A stretch of DNA of 64,000 bases from Citrobacter sp. On2M (GCF_018035235.1 NZ_WPCV01000005.1:124001-188000); one strand, 5' to 3'. Counted from the stretch's first letter, positions 29,571-40,177 are shown. Numbers and translations are program-made. Notes: generated by a model not told the origin, from the sequence alone.

Positions 29571-30308
29571 ATGGAAAGCCCTGTTCCCCAACCTGAACCC
29601 AGTTCTGCAACGCTAACTGAAGGTTTCAAAGATAGCCTGCCGATAGTCATCAGCTATATTCCAGTCGCTTTTGCTTTTGGTCTTAGTGCCACTCGTCTTG
29701 GCTTTAGTCCCGTTGAAAGCGTCTTTTTCTCCTGCATTATCTATGCTGGAGCCAGCCAGTTTGTCATCACCACGATGCTCGCCGCTGGCAGTTCACTGTG
29801 GGTCGCGGCCCTTACTGTTATGGCGATGGACGTCCGTCATATTTTGTATGGCCCTTCCCTGCGCAGCCGCATCGCCCAGCGACTGAGCAAGCCCAAAAGC
29901 GCACTATGGGCTTTTGGCCTCACCGATGAAGTCTTTGCTGCCGCAACGGCGAAGCTGGTACGGGATAACCGGCGCTGGAGTGAAAACTGGATGATCGGTA
30001 TTGCGCTATGCTCCTGGGCCTCCTGGGTGTTTGGTACGGTGATCGGCGCGTTTTCCGGCAGCGGTTTACTCAAGGATTACCCGGCGGTTGAGGCGGCGTT
30101 AGGCTTCATGCTCCCGGCACTGTTCATGAGCTTCCTGCTCGCCTCTTTCCAGCGTCAACAGGCGCTCTGCGTAACTGCTGCACTGGCCGGGGCGTTAGCT
30201 GGCGTTACGCTGTTTTCCATTCCAGCAGCTATCCTTTCAGGCATTGTCTGCGGATGTCTGACCGCACTCATCCAGTCATTTTGGCAAGGAGGTCCTGATG
30301 AGCTATGA
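29571..30308 (+). CDS. ygaZ: L-valine exporter large subunit YgaZ (AzlC family)
   Basis: A 245-residue membrane protein, the same length as E. coli YgaZ, with AzlC signatures [20 protein letters not shown] and [15 protein letters not shown]. With YgaH it exports L-valine and probably other branched-chain amino acids. The ygaH ATG overlaps its 3' end by 11 bases, so the two are made together. Confidence 0.94.
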   Translation: MESPVPQPEPSSATLTEGFKDSLPIVISYIPVAFAFGLSATRLGFSPVESVFFSCIIYAGASQFVITTMLAAGSSLWVAALTVMAMDVRHILYGPSLRSRIAQRLSKPKSALWAFGLTDEVFAAATAKLVRDNRRWSENWMIGIALCSWASWVFGTVIGAFSGSGLLKDYPAVEAALGFMLPALFMSFLLASFQRQQALCVTAALAGALAGVTLFSIPAAILSGIVCGCLTALIQSFWQGGPDEL

Positions 30309-30633
30309 GGTTCTGCTGCTTGGCCTGCTGGTCGGCTGTGTTAACTACTGTTTCCGCTATTTGCCGCTTCGTCTTGGCGTGGGGAATGTTCGCCCGGCGA
30401 AGCGTGGCGCGATGGGGATATTACTCGACACCATTGGCATTGCATCAATTTGCGCCCTGCTGGTGGTGTCTACCGCACCGGAAGTGATGCACGACACTCG
30501 TCGGTTTGTGCCTACACTGGTGGGGTTTGTCATACTGGGCGCAAGCTTCTATAAGACCCGCAGCATCATCATTCCAACGTTACTGAGTGCTCTGGGCTAT
30601 GGATTAGCCTGGAAAATGCTGGTTGGATTATAG
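30298..30633 (+). CDS. ygaH: L-valine exporter small subunit YgaH (AzlD family)
   Basis: A 111-residue membrane protein with about four hydrophobic segments and the AzlD-type [12 protein letters not shown] motif. It is the obligatory partner of YgaZ. GGAGGTCC lies just before the ATG, inside the end of ygaZ. mprA follows after 90 bases with its own promoter region. Confidence 0.93.
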   Translation: MSYEVLLLGLLVGCVNYCFRYLPLRLGVGNVRPAKRGAMGILLDTIGIASICALLVVSTAPEVMHDTRRFVPTLVGFVILGASFYKTRSIIIPTLLSALGYGLAWKMLVGL

Positions 30634-30723
30634 ATAAAAAAAATCATTTTAAATAAATAATACATTTACTTTATTTGTCACTGTCGTTACTATATCAGCT
30701 GAAATTAATGAGGTTATACCCAA

Positions 30724-31254
30724 ATGGATAGTTCGTTTACGCCCATTGAACAAATGCTAAAATTTCGCGCCAGCCGCTACGAAGAGTTCCCTTATCAGGA
30801 AGTGCTTCTGACCCGTCTCTGCATGCACATGCAAGGCAAGCTGCTGGAAAACCGCAATAAGATGCTGAAAGCTCAAGGGATTAACGAGACATTGTTTATG
30901 GCGTTAATTACGCTGGAGTCTCAGGAAAACCACAGTATTCAGCCTTCTGAACTGAGTTGCGCGCTTGGATCGTCACGTACTAACGCTACCCGCATCGCGG
31001 ATGAGTTAGAAAAACGTGGCTGGATCGAACGTCGTGAAAGCGATAACGATCGCCGCTGTCTGCATCTGCAATTGACCGAGAAAGGCCATGCATTTTTGCA
31101 GGAGGTGTTACCGCCTCAGCATAACTGCCTGCACCAGCTCTGGTCATCTCTTAGCACCACCGAAAAAGATCAGCTTGAGCAAATTACCCGTAAACTTCTG
31201 ACCCGTCTTGATCAGATGGAGCAGGATGGCGCGGTGTTAGAAGCGCTGCGCTAA
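30724..31254 (+). CDS. mprA: MarR-family repressor MprA (EmrR)
   Basis: A 176-residue winged-helix regulator, the same length as E. coli MprA. The DNA-binding region is visible as [20 protein letters not shown] with the wing [19 protein letters not shown]. It represses emrAB and releases DNA on binding uncouplers or phenolic drugs. It heads the mprA-emrA-emrB operon, 129 bases before emrA. Confidence 0.96.
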   Translation: MDSSFTPIEQMLKFRASRYEEFPYQEVLLTRLCMHMQGKLLENRNKMLKAQGINETLFMALITLESQENHSIQPSELSCALGSSRTNATRIADELEKRGWIERRESDNDRRCLHLQLTEKGHAFLQEVLPPQHNCLHQLWSSLSTTEKDQLEQITRKLLTRLDQMEQDGAVLEALR

Positions 31255-31383
31255 GGCGTCGACTCGCTCAGAAATCCAGATTTATAAATGAAAAAACCGA
31301 CAGGCCAGCACGCATACTGCTGGCCTGTCTGATAAACAGGTCGGCTCAGCCGATGTGATAAAAAGAAGATCGTGGAGAACAAC

Positions 31384-32556
31384 ATGAGCGCAAATGCGGA
31401 GACTCAAACCCCGCAGCAACCGGTCAAGAAGAATGGCAAACGTAAAAGTATGCTTCTCCTTTTGACCTTGCTCTTTATTATCATTGCCGTGGCATATGGG
31501 ATTTATTGGTTTTTAGTACTGCGTCATTACGAAGATACAGACGATGCGTACGTGGCAGGGAATCAGGTTCAAATCATGGCGCAGGTATCAGGCAGCGTGA
31601 CAAAAGTCTGGGCTGATAACACTGATTTTGTTAAAGAAGGCGATGTGCTGGTCACCCTCGACCAGACTGATGCCAAACAGGCATTTGAAAAAGCCAAAAC
31701 TGCGCTGGCTTCCAGCGTGCGTCAGACGCACCAGTTGATGATCAACAGCAAGCAGTTACAGGCCAGCATTGAGGTGCAGAGAACCGCGCTGGCGCAGGCA
31801 CAAAGCGACTTTAATCGTCGTGTCCCGCTGGGCAACGCCAACCTGATTGGCCGCGAAGAGCTGCAACATGCGCGTGATGCCGTTGCCAGCGCTCAGGCTC
31901 AGCTTGATGTCGCTATCCAGCAGTATAATGCTAACCAGGCAATGATTCTCGGTAGCAAGCTGGAAGATCAACCCGCCGTACAACAGGCCGCCACCGAAGT
32001 GCGCGATGCCTGGCTGGCGCTGGAACGTACCAGAATCGTCAGCCCTATGACCGGCTATGTATCCCGCCGTGCCGTACAGCCAGGGGCACAGATTAGCCCA
32101 ACAACGCCATTGATGGCGGTTGTCCCGGCCACTAACCTGTGGGTGGATGCCAACTTTAAAGAAACACAGCTCGCCCATATTCGTATTGGTCAACCCGCGA
32201 CGGTTGTCACCGATATTTATGGCGATGACGTGAAATATACCGGTAAAGTTGTCGGCCTCGATATGGGGACGGGGAGCGCCTTTTCACTGCTGCCGGCCCA
32301 AAACGCGACCGGTAACTGGATCAAAGTCGTCCAGCGTCTGCCGGTACGTATCGAACTGGATGAGCAGCAGTTGGCACAGCATCCACTGCGGATCGGTTTG
32401 TCTACGCTGGTTACGGTGGATACTTCCAATCGTGACGGACAAATTCTGGCAAGCCAGGTCCGCACCACGCCGGTATCAGAAAGTAATGCACGTGAAATCA
32501 ACCTTGCTCCGGTCAATAAGATGATCGAAGAGATCGTGCGGGCCAACGCGGGCTAA
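31384..32556 (+). CDS. emrA: Multidrug efflux membrane-fusion protein EmrA
   Basis: A 390-residue adaptor protein with an N-terminal cytoplasmic tail (NGKRKS), one membrane helix (LLLLTLLFIIIAVAYGIYWF), a lipoyl/barrel-sandwich domain, a long coiled-coil hairpin (about residues 95-210) and a beta-barrel. It links EmrB to TolC. The ATG at 31384 gives the E. coli start; an earlier in-frame ATG at 31372 is also open. GTGGAGAA precedes it. Confidence 0.96.
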   Translation: MSANAETQTPQQPVKKNGKRKSMLLLLTLLFIIIAVAYGIYWFLVLRHYEDTDDAYVAGNQVQIMAQVSGSVTKVWADNTDFVKEGDVLVTLDQTDAKQAFEKAKTALASSVRQTHQLMINSKQLQASIEVQRTALAQAQSDFNRRVPLGNANLIGREELQHARDAVASAQAQLDVAIQQYNANQAMILGSKLEDQPAVQQAATEVRDAWLALERTRIVSPMTGYVSRRAVQPGAQISPTTPLMAVVPATNLWVDANFKETQLAHIRIGQPATVVTDIYGDDVKYTGKVVGLDMGTGSAFSLLPAQNATGNWIKVVQRLPVRIELDEQQLAQHPLRIGLSTLVTVDTSNRDGQILASQVRTTPVSESNAREINLAPVNKMIEEIVRANAG

Positions 32557-32572
32557 TTCAAAGGTGCGTGTG

Positions 32573-34111
32573 ATGCAACAGCAAAAACCGCTGGAAGGCG
32601 CGCAGCTCGTCATTATGACGATCGCGCTATCCCTGGCGACATTCATGCAGGTGCTGGACTCCACCATTGCTAACGTGGCGATCCCCACTATCGCCGGGAA
32701 CCTCGGCTCTTCACTGAGCCAGGGAACCTGGGTGATCACCTCATTTGGGGTGGCAAACGCTATCTCAATTCCGATCACCGGCTGGCTGGCAAAGCGCTTT
32801 GGTGAAGTAAGACTATTCATATGGTCAACGACTGCCTTCGTCATTGCATCATGGGCATGTGGGATGTCCACCAGCCTGAACATGCTGATTTTCTTCCGCG
32901 TGATCCAAGGGATTGTCGCTGGTCCATTGATTCCGCTGTCACAAAGCCTGTTACTGAATAACTATCCTCCCGCCAAACGTTCCATCGCCCTGGCGCTGTG
33001 GTCGATGACGGTGATCGTTGCCCCAATATGTGGCCCTATTCTTGGGGGTTACATCAGCGACAACTATCACTGGGGCTGGATATTTTTCATCAACGTGCCA
33101 ATCGGTGCTGTAGTGGTGTTGATGACCCTGCAAACACTGCGTGGTCGGGAAACAAAAACCGAGCAGCGGCGCATCGACGCCATTGGTCTGGCACTGCTGG
33201 TCATTGGTATCGGTAGTTTGCAGATTATGCTCGACCGTGGCAAAGAGCTGGACTGGTTTGCCTCTCAGGAGATTATTCTCCTGACGGTGGTCGCCGTGGT
33301 GGCTATCAGCTTCCTGATCGTCTGGGAGCTTACCGACGAGCACCCCATTGTCGATCTCTCGCTGTTTAAGTCGCGCAACTTTACCATCGGCTGTCTGTGT
33401 ATCAGCCTGGCCTATATGCTCTACTTCGGCGCCATCGTCCTGCTGCCGCAGCTATTGCAGGAGGTTTACGGCTATACGGCAACCTGGGCCGGTCTGGCGT
33501 CCGCGCCGGTAGGGATCATTCCGGTGATCCTGTCGCCAATTATCGGCCGCTTTGCGCACAAGCTGGATATGCGTCGGTTGGTGACATTCAGTTTTATTAT
33601 GTACGCCGTCTGTTTCTACTGGCGCGCGTGGACGTTCGAACCGGGTATGGACTTTGGCGCATCGGCCTGGCCGCAGTTTATTCAGGGTTTCGCGGTAGCC
33701 TGCTTCTTTATGCCACTGACGACCATCACGCTGTCCGGCTTACCACCTGAGCGTTTGGCGGCTGCATCGAGCTTGTCTAACTTTACGCGAACGCTGGCCG
33801 GCTCTATTGGTACATCGATTACAACAACGATGTGGACTAACCGTGAGTCGCTGCATCATGCGCAGCTAACGGAATCCGTTAATCCCTACAACCCAAATGC
33901 TCAGGCAATGTACGACAAGCTGCAGGATTTAGGGATGACGCACCAGCAAGCGTCAGGATGGATAGCCCAGCAAATCACTAATCAGGGTCTGATTATTTCA
34001 GCCAACGAAATCTTCTGGATGTCGGCGGGGATCTTCCTGGTTCTGCTTGGTCTGGTGTGGTTCGCTAAACCCCCCTTCGGCGCGGGAGGCGGCGGCGGTG
34101 GCGCGCACTAA
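32573..34111 (+). CDS. emrB: Multidrug efflux transporter EmrB (DHA2 MFS)
   Basis: A 512-residue proton-driven drug exporter with fourteen hydrophobic segments, the DHA2 motif near LDSTIANVAIPTIAGNLG and motif C region WSMTVIVAPICGPILGGYIS. It works with EmrA and TolC to export uncouplers and hydrophobic drugs. It ends in a glycine run (GAGGGGGGAH). The ATG at 32573 lies 16 bases after emrA; the frame is open from 32564. A strong terminator follows at once. Confidence 0.96.
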   Translation: MQQQKPLEGAQLVIMTIALSLATFMQVLDSTIANVAIPTIAGNLGSSLSQGTWVITSFGVANAISIPITGWLAKRFGEVRLFIWSTTAFVIASWACGMSTSLNMLIFFRVIQGIVAGPLIPLSQSLLLNNYPPAKRSIALALWSMTVIVAPICGPILGGYISDNYHWGWIFFINVPIGAVVVLMTLQTLRGRETKTEQRRIDAIGLALLVIGIGSLQIMLDRGKELDWFASQEIILLTVVAVVAISFLIVWELTDEHPIVDLSLFKSRNFTIGCLCISLAYMLYFGAIVLLPQLLQEVYGYTATWAGLASAPVGIIPVILSPIIGRFAHKLDMRRLVTFSFIMYAVCFYWRAWTFEPGMDFGASAWPQFIQGFAVACFFMPLTTITLSGLPPERLAAASSLSNFTRTLAGSIGTSITTTMWTNRESLHHAQLTESVNPYNPNAQAMYDKLQDLGMTHQQASGWIAQQITNQGLIISANEIFWMSAGIFLVLLGLVWFAKPPFGAGGGGGGAH

Positions 34112-34118
34112 CTATCTG

Positions 34119-34148
34119 AAAAAAAGGGATCTGCGGATCCCTTTTTTA
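34119..34148. terminator. Intrinsic terminator after emrB
   Basis: AAAAAAGGGATC, a TGCG loop, GATCCCTTTTTT: a 12-bp stem counting the A/T part, ending in a T run. It ends the emr operon and, being symmetrical, can also stop the converging porin gene. Confidence 0.9.
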
Positions 34149-34160
34149 TTGTGGCCAGCA

Positions 34161-35528
34161 TCAGAAATAATATTTGAATCTCAGGCGTCCGCCGTAACGT
34201 GCATCTTCACTATTGTCGCCACTGTTCGGATCGGCCTCAACCCATGAGGCATAAGCACCGAGATAGATATTAAAGTTTTTCATATTCATTACGTTAGGGA
34301 ATAAGTATGAGGCATGAATGGTGTGAATGTCATAGCTGCCCGGATCGGTGATCCAACAGTCTTCCTCGCAAACGGCCCCCAGGTTAGCGGCATTGAAAGC
34401 ATCAATATTGTTATGCGCATAGATATAGCCCAGTTCGAATCGATGCCACAACGCGTTCACCCCAGCGGTAAAATCGGTCTCATCGGTCGCGTCCATATAA
34501 GCAGTATTCAGGTTAATCACCGCGCCATCTTCCGGATCGGTTTTTTGTCCGTCCCAGGTCATGGTAAAACCATACCCCGTACGATCGGACTGATCGATCC
34601 ACTTCCCGTTCTCATAATAGCCGTAGGCATTATTGACGACGTTACTTTCCATCGCCACCGCCGTAGAGAAACGCCCGTTTTGCCAGGCGATCACCGGGCG
34701 CACGTAAGCCACGTTTTTATCATTGGTTAAGTCCATTCCGTGGTACTGCTTCTCGGTATAGAGCGTACTGCCATTTTCCATCAATGTATTCACTTCAAAA
34801 TACCAGTTATCGATGGTTTTACTGATCAGGAAATTACCGCCGCTGTCGCTACGTCCACGCCCCTCTTTCATCATATAAATATAGCCATAGCCATCACTGT
34901 AAAGGTCATTCGCCGTATTACCTGAATATTCAATAAACGTATCCTGATTCAGCGGGAACATATCGTACGCTTCAAAACGTCCCACCTTAATTTTCCAGTC
35001 TTTTTCCTGACCAAAAAAGAACACCGCATCATCGAGGTTCATTTTTCCGGTCAGGTCTGCCAGAGGTTGAACCGAGAATCCGGCAAAATTACCGTTATTC
35101 AGTCGTTGGTAGCCATCAAACCCCAATAGCAGACGCCCGTTGATATCCCAACGTTCATTCGTTCCAGGTGCCCAATCTTTATTTGCCGAGGTTCGGGTTG
35201 ATGTCAGACTACCAGAGCGGCTTGCCGCATCCATGTTAAACTCAACGTCGCCATAGAACTTAATATCGCTAAAACCGGATAGCGTTAACTTGGGTGGATT
35301 TTCCGTAGAGGCGGTGGGTTCAGCAGACTGTACTTGCACCGTCGGCGCTGTGGCTACTTGCTGCTGCTTCAGCGAGCGAATTTGCGACTCAGCATCTGCG
35401 GCTCGCTGTTCGGCGTTAATCACGCGCTGCTCCAGCTCGGCAAGACGCTGTTCAATAGTGGTATTTGCTGCCCAAAGGTTATGCGAAAAGCAAGCGCCGA
35501 CCACAAGCGCTAAATATTTCACCTTCAT
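34161..35528 (-). CDS. Outer-membrane porin, probably carbohydrate-type (RafY-like, tentative)
   Basis: A 455-residue protein with a signal peptide (MKVKYLALVVGACFSHNLWA, cut after AA), a heptad-type helical segment of about residues 25-57 (EQRLAELEQRVINAEQRAAD) and a long stretch of alternating beta strands ending in RFKYYF. The terminal phenylalanine is the outer-membrane assembly signal. An N-terminal coiled coil of this kind occurs in sugar porins such as ScrY and LamB relatives, and the barrel part looks most like RafY-type glycoporins. The substrate is unknown. In K-12 emrB and luxS are neighbours, so this gene is an insertion. Confidence 0.7.
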   Translation of the reverse strand: MKVKYLALVVGACFSHNLWAANTTIEQRLAELEQRVINAEQRAADAESQIRSLKQQQVATAPTVQVQSAEPTASTENPPKLTLSGFSDIKFYGDVEFNMDAASRSGSLTSTRTSANKDWAPGTNERWDINGRLLLGFDGYQRLNNGNFAGFSVQPLADLTGKMNLDDAVFFFGQEKDWKIKVGRFEAYDMFPLNQDTFIEYSGNTANDLYSDGYGYIYMMKEGRGRSDSGGNFLISKTIDNWYFEVNTLMENGSTLYTEKQYHGMDLTNDKNVAYVRPVIAWQNGRFSTAVAMESNVVNNAYGYYENGKWIDQSDRTGYGFTMTWDGQKTDPEDGAVINLNTAYMDATDETDFTAGVNALWHRFELGYIYAHNNIDAFNAANLGAVCEEDCWITDPGSYDIHTIHASYLFPNVMNMKNFNIYLGAYASWVEADPNSGDNSEDARYGGRLRFKYYF

Positions 35529-35671
35529 TTTTTATCCCTAAAGTTTAATGTATACCAGATAAGATTTGATAAAAACCCCATCCACCAGCAATGAAAAGAG
35601 TCTTTTTATTACCTGGATACCTGGCGTATTCCATTATGTTTTTCTATTAATTATTTATGTTTTTTTATTTA

Positions 35672-35730
35672 TGTGATCGGTGTGAGATGGCATCGTTAAT
35701 TATCCATTATTTTCTGCCTGCCAGATCACA
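35672..35730 (-). promoter_or_regulatory. Two candidate CRP sites upstream of the porin gene
   Basis: TGTGATCGGTGTGAGA at 35672 and TGCCTGCCAGATCACA at 35715 each carry one good CRP half-site (TGTGA or TCACA). Catabolite control would fit a sugar porin. Each match is only half-perfect. The rest of the 346-base gap to luxS is AT-rich with the luxS terminator at its right end. Confidence 0.35.
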
Positions 35731-35814
35731 TTTTATTATTTAGCAGGTTATGAATTAATTGGACGAGATTATATTCCCGTCGTAAATATAATAGCTCTGG
35801 ATTATATAGCGAAA

Positions 35815-35845
35815 TAAAAAACCCCGGTGATAAGCCGGGGTTGAT
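35815..35845 (-). terminator. Intrinsic terminator of luxS
   Basis: ACCCCGG and CCGGGGT around a 7-base loop; reading leftward, the stem is followed by TTTTTTATT. It lies about 30 bases after the luxS stop codon. Confidence 0.88.
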
Positions 35846-35874
35846 TTCAATACAAGAACAGCTAATTAATAAGA

Positions 35875-36390
35875 CTAAATATGCAATTCCTGCAGTTTCT
35901 CTTTCGGCAACGCCAGCTCTTCATTGCTGTTCACGCGCACACCATGCTCCAGAATATGACGCGCGATATCCTGTGCTTCGCTAAGAGAGTGCATCTGATA
36001 CGTACCGCACTGGTAAACGTTCAGTTCCGGGATCTGATTCTGATCCTGCACTTTCAGCACGTCCGCCATCGCCGCTTTCCATGCATCGGCAACACGCTGC
36101 TCGTCCGGCGTACCAATCAGGCTCATGTAAAAGCCGGTACGGCATCCCATCGGAGAGATATCGATAATTTCAACGCCGTTACCGTTGAGGTGGTTACGCA
36201 TAAAACCTGCAAACAGGTGCTCCAGCGTATGGATACCTTTCTCAGGCATCACTTCTTTGTTCGGAATGCAGAAACGTAGATCAAACACGGTGATTGCGTC
36301 GCCATGCGGGGTATTCATCGTTTTTGCAACCCGGACTGCGGGAGCTTCCATCCGGGTGTGATCGACAGTAAAACTATCTAACAACGGCAT
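35875..36390 (-). CDS. luxS: S-ribosylhomocysteine lyase LuxS
   Basis: A 171-residue metalloenzyme, the same length as E. coli LuxS. The metal ligands are visible: [10 protein letters not shown] (two histidines near 54 and 58) and the QCGTYQMHS cysteine near 128, with the catalytic cysteine in [10 protein letters not shown] near 84. It cleaves S-ribosylhomocysteine to homocysteine and DPD, the precursor of autoinducer 2. GGAGGTGG precedes the start. MicA is encoded on the opposite strand just upstream. Confidence 0.97.
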   Translation of the reverse strand: MPLLDSFTVDHTRMEAPAVRVAKTMNTPHGDAITVFDLRFCIPNKEVMPEKGIHTLEHLFAGFMRNHLNGNGVEIIDISPMGCRTGFYMSLIGTPDEQRVADAWKAAMADVLKVQDQNQIPELNVYQCGTYQMHSLSEAQDIARHILEHGVRVNSNEELALPKEKLQELHI

Positions 36391-36425
36391 TTAGCCACCT
36401 CCGATAAATTTTTTTAAAATAATCT

Positions 36426-36452
36426 GAACTCTTTGTTCCGGGGCGAGTCTGA
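36426..36452 (+). promoter_or_regulatory. Sigma-E promoter of micA
   Basis: TGAACTC and TCTGA with a 16-base gap match the known sigma-E promoter of E. coli micA, and the 3' hexamer lies seven bases before the RNA's first base. Confidence 0.75.
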
Positions 36453-36458
36453 GTATAT

Positions 36459-36531
36459 GAAAGACGCGCATTTGTTATCATCATCCCTGTTTTCAGAGAT
36501 GAAATTTTGGCCACTCCCGAGTGGCCTTTTT
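36459..36531 (+). ncRNA. micA: MicA small RNA
   Basis: About 73 nt beginning GAAAGACGCGCATTTGTTAT, almost base for base E. coli MicA. Two hairpins follow: CATCCCTG and CAGAGATG with a TTTT loop (AATT in E. coli), and GGCCACTCCCGAGTGGCC followed by a T run as terminator. The unpaired 5' part and ATCATCATCCCTG are the seed that pairs with ompA mRNA with Hfq. It lies between gshA and luxS, transcribed opposite to both, as in E. coli. It is expressed on envelope stress through sigma-E and represses outer-membrane proteins. Confidence 0.95.
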
Positions 36532-36539
36532 CTTTTGTA

Positions 36540-38123
<1,584 letters not shown>

Positions 38124-38173
38124 TTAATTAGCATAATGGTATTGGTTACCCTGAAGGCTATCTCACAACACAA

Positions 38174-38602
38174 TTAGTGCCACCACATAATGCCTTGCGT
38201 CGTAACCGCCGCGACAACAACATAGCGCAGCGCCTTGCCAAGGCATAAGAAAAAGAGAACTGGACCCCACGAGATGCGCATCCATCCAGCTAACAGGCAC
38301 AATAAATCACCTATAACCGGCATCCAGCTTAATAATAGTGTGACAGCGCCATAGCGCCGCAGCCAGCCAGTGGCTTTTTCTTGCCAGCGCGATGTTTTAC
38401 GCAATGGAAAGAAACGCCCAAGGATAACGTTAGTTAACCCTCCAAGGCTATTACCCATTGTTGCTGTTAAGACTAAGACCCAGGGATGACTTACCCCGGA
38501 GACCAGCAAAGCAACTAAAACAACTTCAGAATTGCCGGGTAATAGCGTGGCGCTGAGAAAACTGCTGGCAAACAGTGACAGGAGCGACAGTCCATCACTC
38601 AC
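38174..38602 (-). CDS. yqaA: YqaA, DedA-like membrane protein
   Basis: A 142-residue inner-membrane protein of the SNARE-associated/DedA-like family with four hydrophobic segments and the LPGNSEVVLVALL and GNSLGGLTNVILGRFF motifs. DedA proteins support membrane lipid or proton homeostasis; the exact job of YqaA is unknown. Its ATG overlaps the yqaB stop by four bases, so the two form an operon. Confidence 0.9.
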   Translation of the reverse strand: MSDGLSLLSLFASSFLSATLLPGNSEVVLVALLVSGVSHPWVLVLTATMGNSLGGLTNVILGRFFPLRKTSRWQEKATGWLRRYGAVTLLLSWMPVIGDLLCLLAGWMRISWGPVLFFLCLGKALRYVVVAAVTTQGIMWWH

Positions 38603-39165
38603 AATAACCGGACATCCACGGCGTCCATTCCTGCGGCACGCGCCGCCTGAAGTCCAAAATCGGCATCTTCAAACACGACGCAACGCGCCGGTTCAACACC
38701 CATGCGTTCAGCACAGAGCAAAAACGTATCAGGAGCAGGTTTGTGGCGTTGTACGTGATCGGCTGCGACGACAGCATCAAAATAGCGACGCAGTCCAAGG
38801 TGAGCGAGCAGCGCTTCTGCAATCGCGCTCTCACTCCCCGTTCCTACCGCCATAGGCCGACGCCCATGCCAGGCTTTCACGACGTCAACCAACGGCAGAG
38901 GCTGGACGCTGTCCAGCAACATGCTTCTCACTTTGTCGGTTTTCTCACGCGCTAAGGCATGGGGATCAAGATCGGCATGATTCAATTCAATTACCGACTG
39001 GGCAATACGCCACGTTGGGGAGCCATTGAGGGCGACCATGGCTTGTTCATCAAAACGCAACCCATAATGCCCCAATACCTCATGCCACGCCTTACGGTGC
39101 GTTGGCTCGGTATCCAGGATGGTGCCATCCATATCAAAAATCAAACCCGCATAACGTTCGTACAT
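38599..39165 (-). CDS. yqaB: HAD-family fructose-1-phosphatase YqaB
   Basis: A 188-residue HAD phosphatase with the motif I DMDGTILDTEP (nucleophile and acid/base aspartates), the motif II threonine/serine in VGTGSES and motif IV FEDADFGLQAARAAG. The E. coli enzyme dephosphorylates fructose 1-phosphate and related sugar phosphates. GAGAAGACG precedes the start. It is the first gene of the yqaB-yqaA pair. Confidence 0.93.
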   Translation of the reverse strand: MYERYAGLIFDMDGTILDTEPTHRKAWHEVLGHYGLRFDEQAMVALNGSPTWRIAQSVIELNHADLDPHALAREKTDKVRSMLLDSVQPLPLVDVVKAWHGRRPMAVGTGSESAIAEALLAHLGLRRYFDAVVAADHVQRHKPAPDTFLLCAERMGVEPARCVVFEDADFGLQAARAAGMDAVDVRLL

Positions 39166-39472
39166 CGTCTTCTCACAAGCCGAATGACCAGACGTTATTT
39201 TATCGTAATTGATTGATTTTGTCGCTGACAGCGAATGAAGAGGGTTCTGAGTGTTGGTGGAAATGATTCAACGGGGGAAAAGTACTGGTGATTATCTCGC
39301 AGACCATGAAACAACAGTTTTACTGCTATCTCGGAGAAGATGGTGCATCCGGGAGGATTACTCGGCTGCGCCTCGCCCTGCGGGCCGTTGCTGAAGCAAC
39401 GTTATCCTCCCTGGTGCTCGCGATTATCTCGCAGACCATGAAACAACAGTTTTGCTGTTGTCTCGGAGAATA

Positions 39473-39549
39473 TGGTGCATCCGGGAGGATTCGAACCTCC
39501 GACCGCTCGGTTCGTAGCCGAGTACTCTATCCAGCTGAGCTACGGATGC
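39473..39549 (-). tRNA. tRNA-Arg (ACG), copy 1
   Basis: A 77-nt tRNA with the 3' CCA encoded, anticodon loop CTACGAA (anticodon ACG) and T-arm GGTTCGAATCC. Its sequence equals the E. coli argQ/Z/Y/V type. It is the last complete tRNA in the direction of transcription. Which of the E. coli names applies cannot be decided, since all four are identical. Confidence 0.97.
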
Positions 39550-39741
39550 ATCAGGAAACTTGCTTTACTGCCGATATTGATATCGAAATAAGTGATACCA
39601 AGTAAGAGATGGTGCATCCGGGAGGATTACTCGGCTGCGCCTCGCCCTGCGGGCCGTTGCTGAAGCAACGTTATCCTCCCTGGTGCTCGCGATTATCTCG
39701 CAGACCATGAAACAACAGTTTTACTGCTATCTCGGAGAAGA

Positions 39742-39818
39742 TGGTGCATCCGGGAGGATTCGAACCTCCGACCGCTCGGTTCGTAGCCGAGTACTCTATC
39801 CAGCTGAGCTACGGATGC
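39742..39818 (-). tRNA. tRNA-Arg (ACG), copy 2
   Basis: Identical to the copy 269 bases to the left, with CCA encoded. The spacer to its neighbour holds the tRNA 3'-end fragment at 39610. ACG is modified to ICG and reads CGU, CGC and CGA. Confidence 0.97.
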
Positions 39819-40010
39819 ATCAGGAAACTTGCTTTACTGCCGATATTGATATCGAAATAAGTGATATCAAGTAAGAGATGGTGCATCCGGGAGGATTACT
39901 CGGCTGCGCCTCGCCCTGCGGGCCGTTGCTGAAGCAACGTTATCCTCCCTGGTGCTCGCGATTATCTCGCAGACCATGAAACAACAGTTTTGCTGTTGTC
40001 TCGGAGAAGA

Positions 40011-40087
40011 TGGTGCATCCGGGAGGATTCGAACCTCCGACCGCTCGGTTCGTAGCCGAGTACTCTATCCAGCTGAGCTACGGATGC
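40011..40087 (-). tRNA. tRNA-Arg (ACG), copy 3
   Basis: Identical in sequence to the other copies, CCA encoded. Followed downstream by the third tRNA-end fragment at 39879. Confidence 0.97.
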
Positions 40088-40177
40088 ATCAGGGAAACTT
40101 ACTTACTGCAGATTTGATATCACTGCTAAAGTGATATCGTTTTCCGTAACAACGCTAATGCGTTATTGCAGAGAAGA

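Larger units (their letters stand above)
39290..40090 (-). repeat. 269-bp tandem repeat array containing tRNA-Arg genes
   Basis: The full tRNAs at 39473, 39742 and 40011 are exactly 269 bases apart, and so are three copies of a 19-base tRNA 3'-end fragment (TGGTGCATCCGGGAGGATT on the plus strand) at 39341, 39610 and 39879. Each unit holds one complete tRNA and one spacer with the fragment, followed by hairpin-forming sequence: GCCCTGCGGGC, CGTTGCTGAAGCAACG and GGGAGGAT paired with ATCCTCCC. Copies differ at only a few bases. The leftmost unit has the flanks but no full tRNA. Confidence 0.93.

Noticed and set aside
39290-40090. CRISPR-like array
   Set aside because: The period is 269 bases with tRNA genes inside the units; no short repeats with unique spacers and no cas genes.
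39288-40134. Rightward ORFs across the tRNA array with repeated peptide sequences
   Set aside because: They are antisense readings of tRNA genes and spacers; the repeated peptides reflect the DNA repeats, not a protein family.
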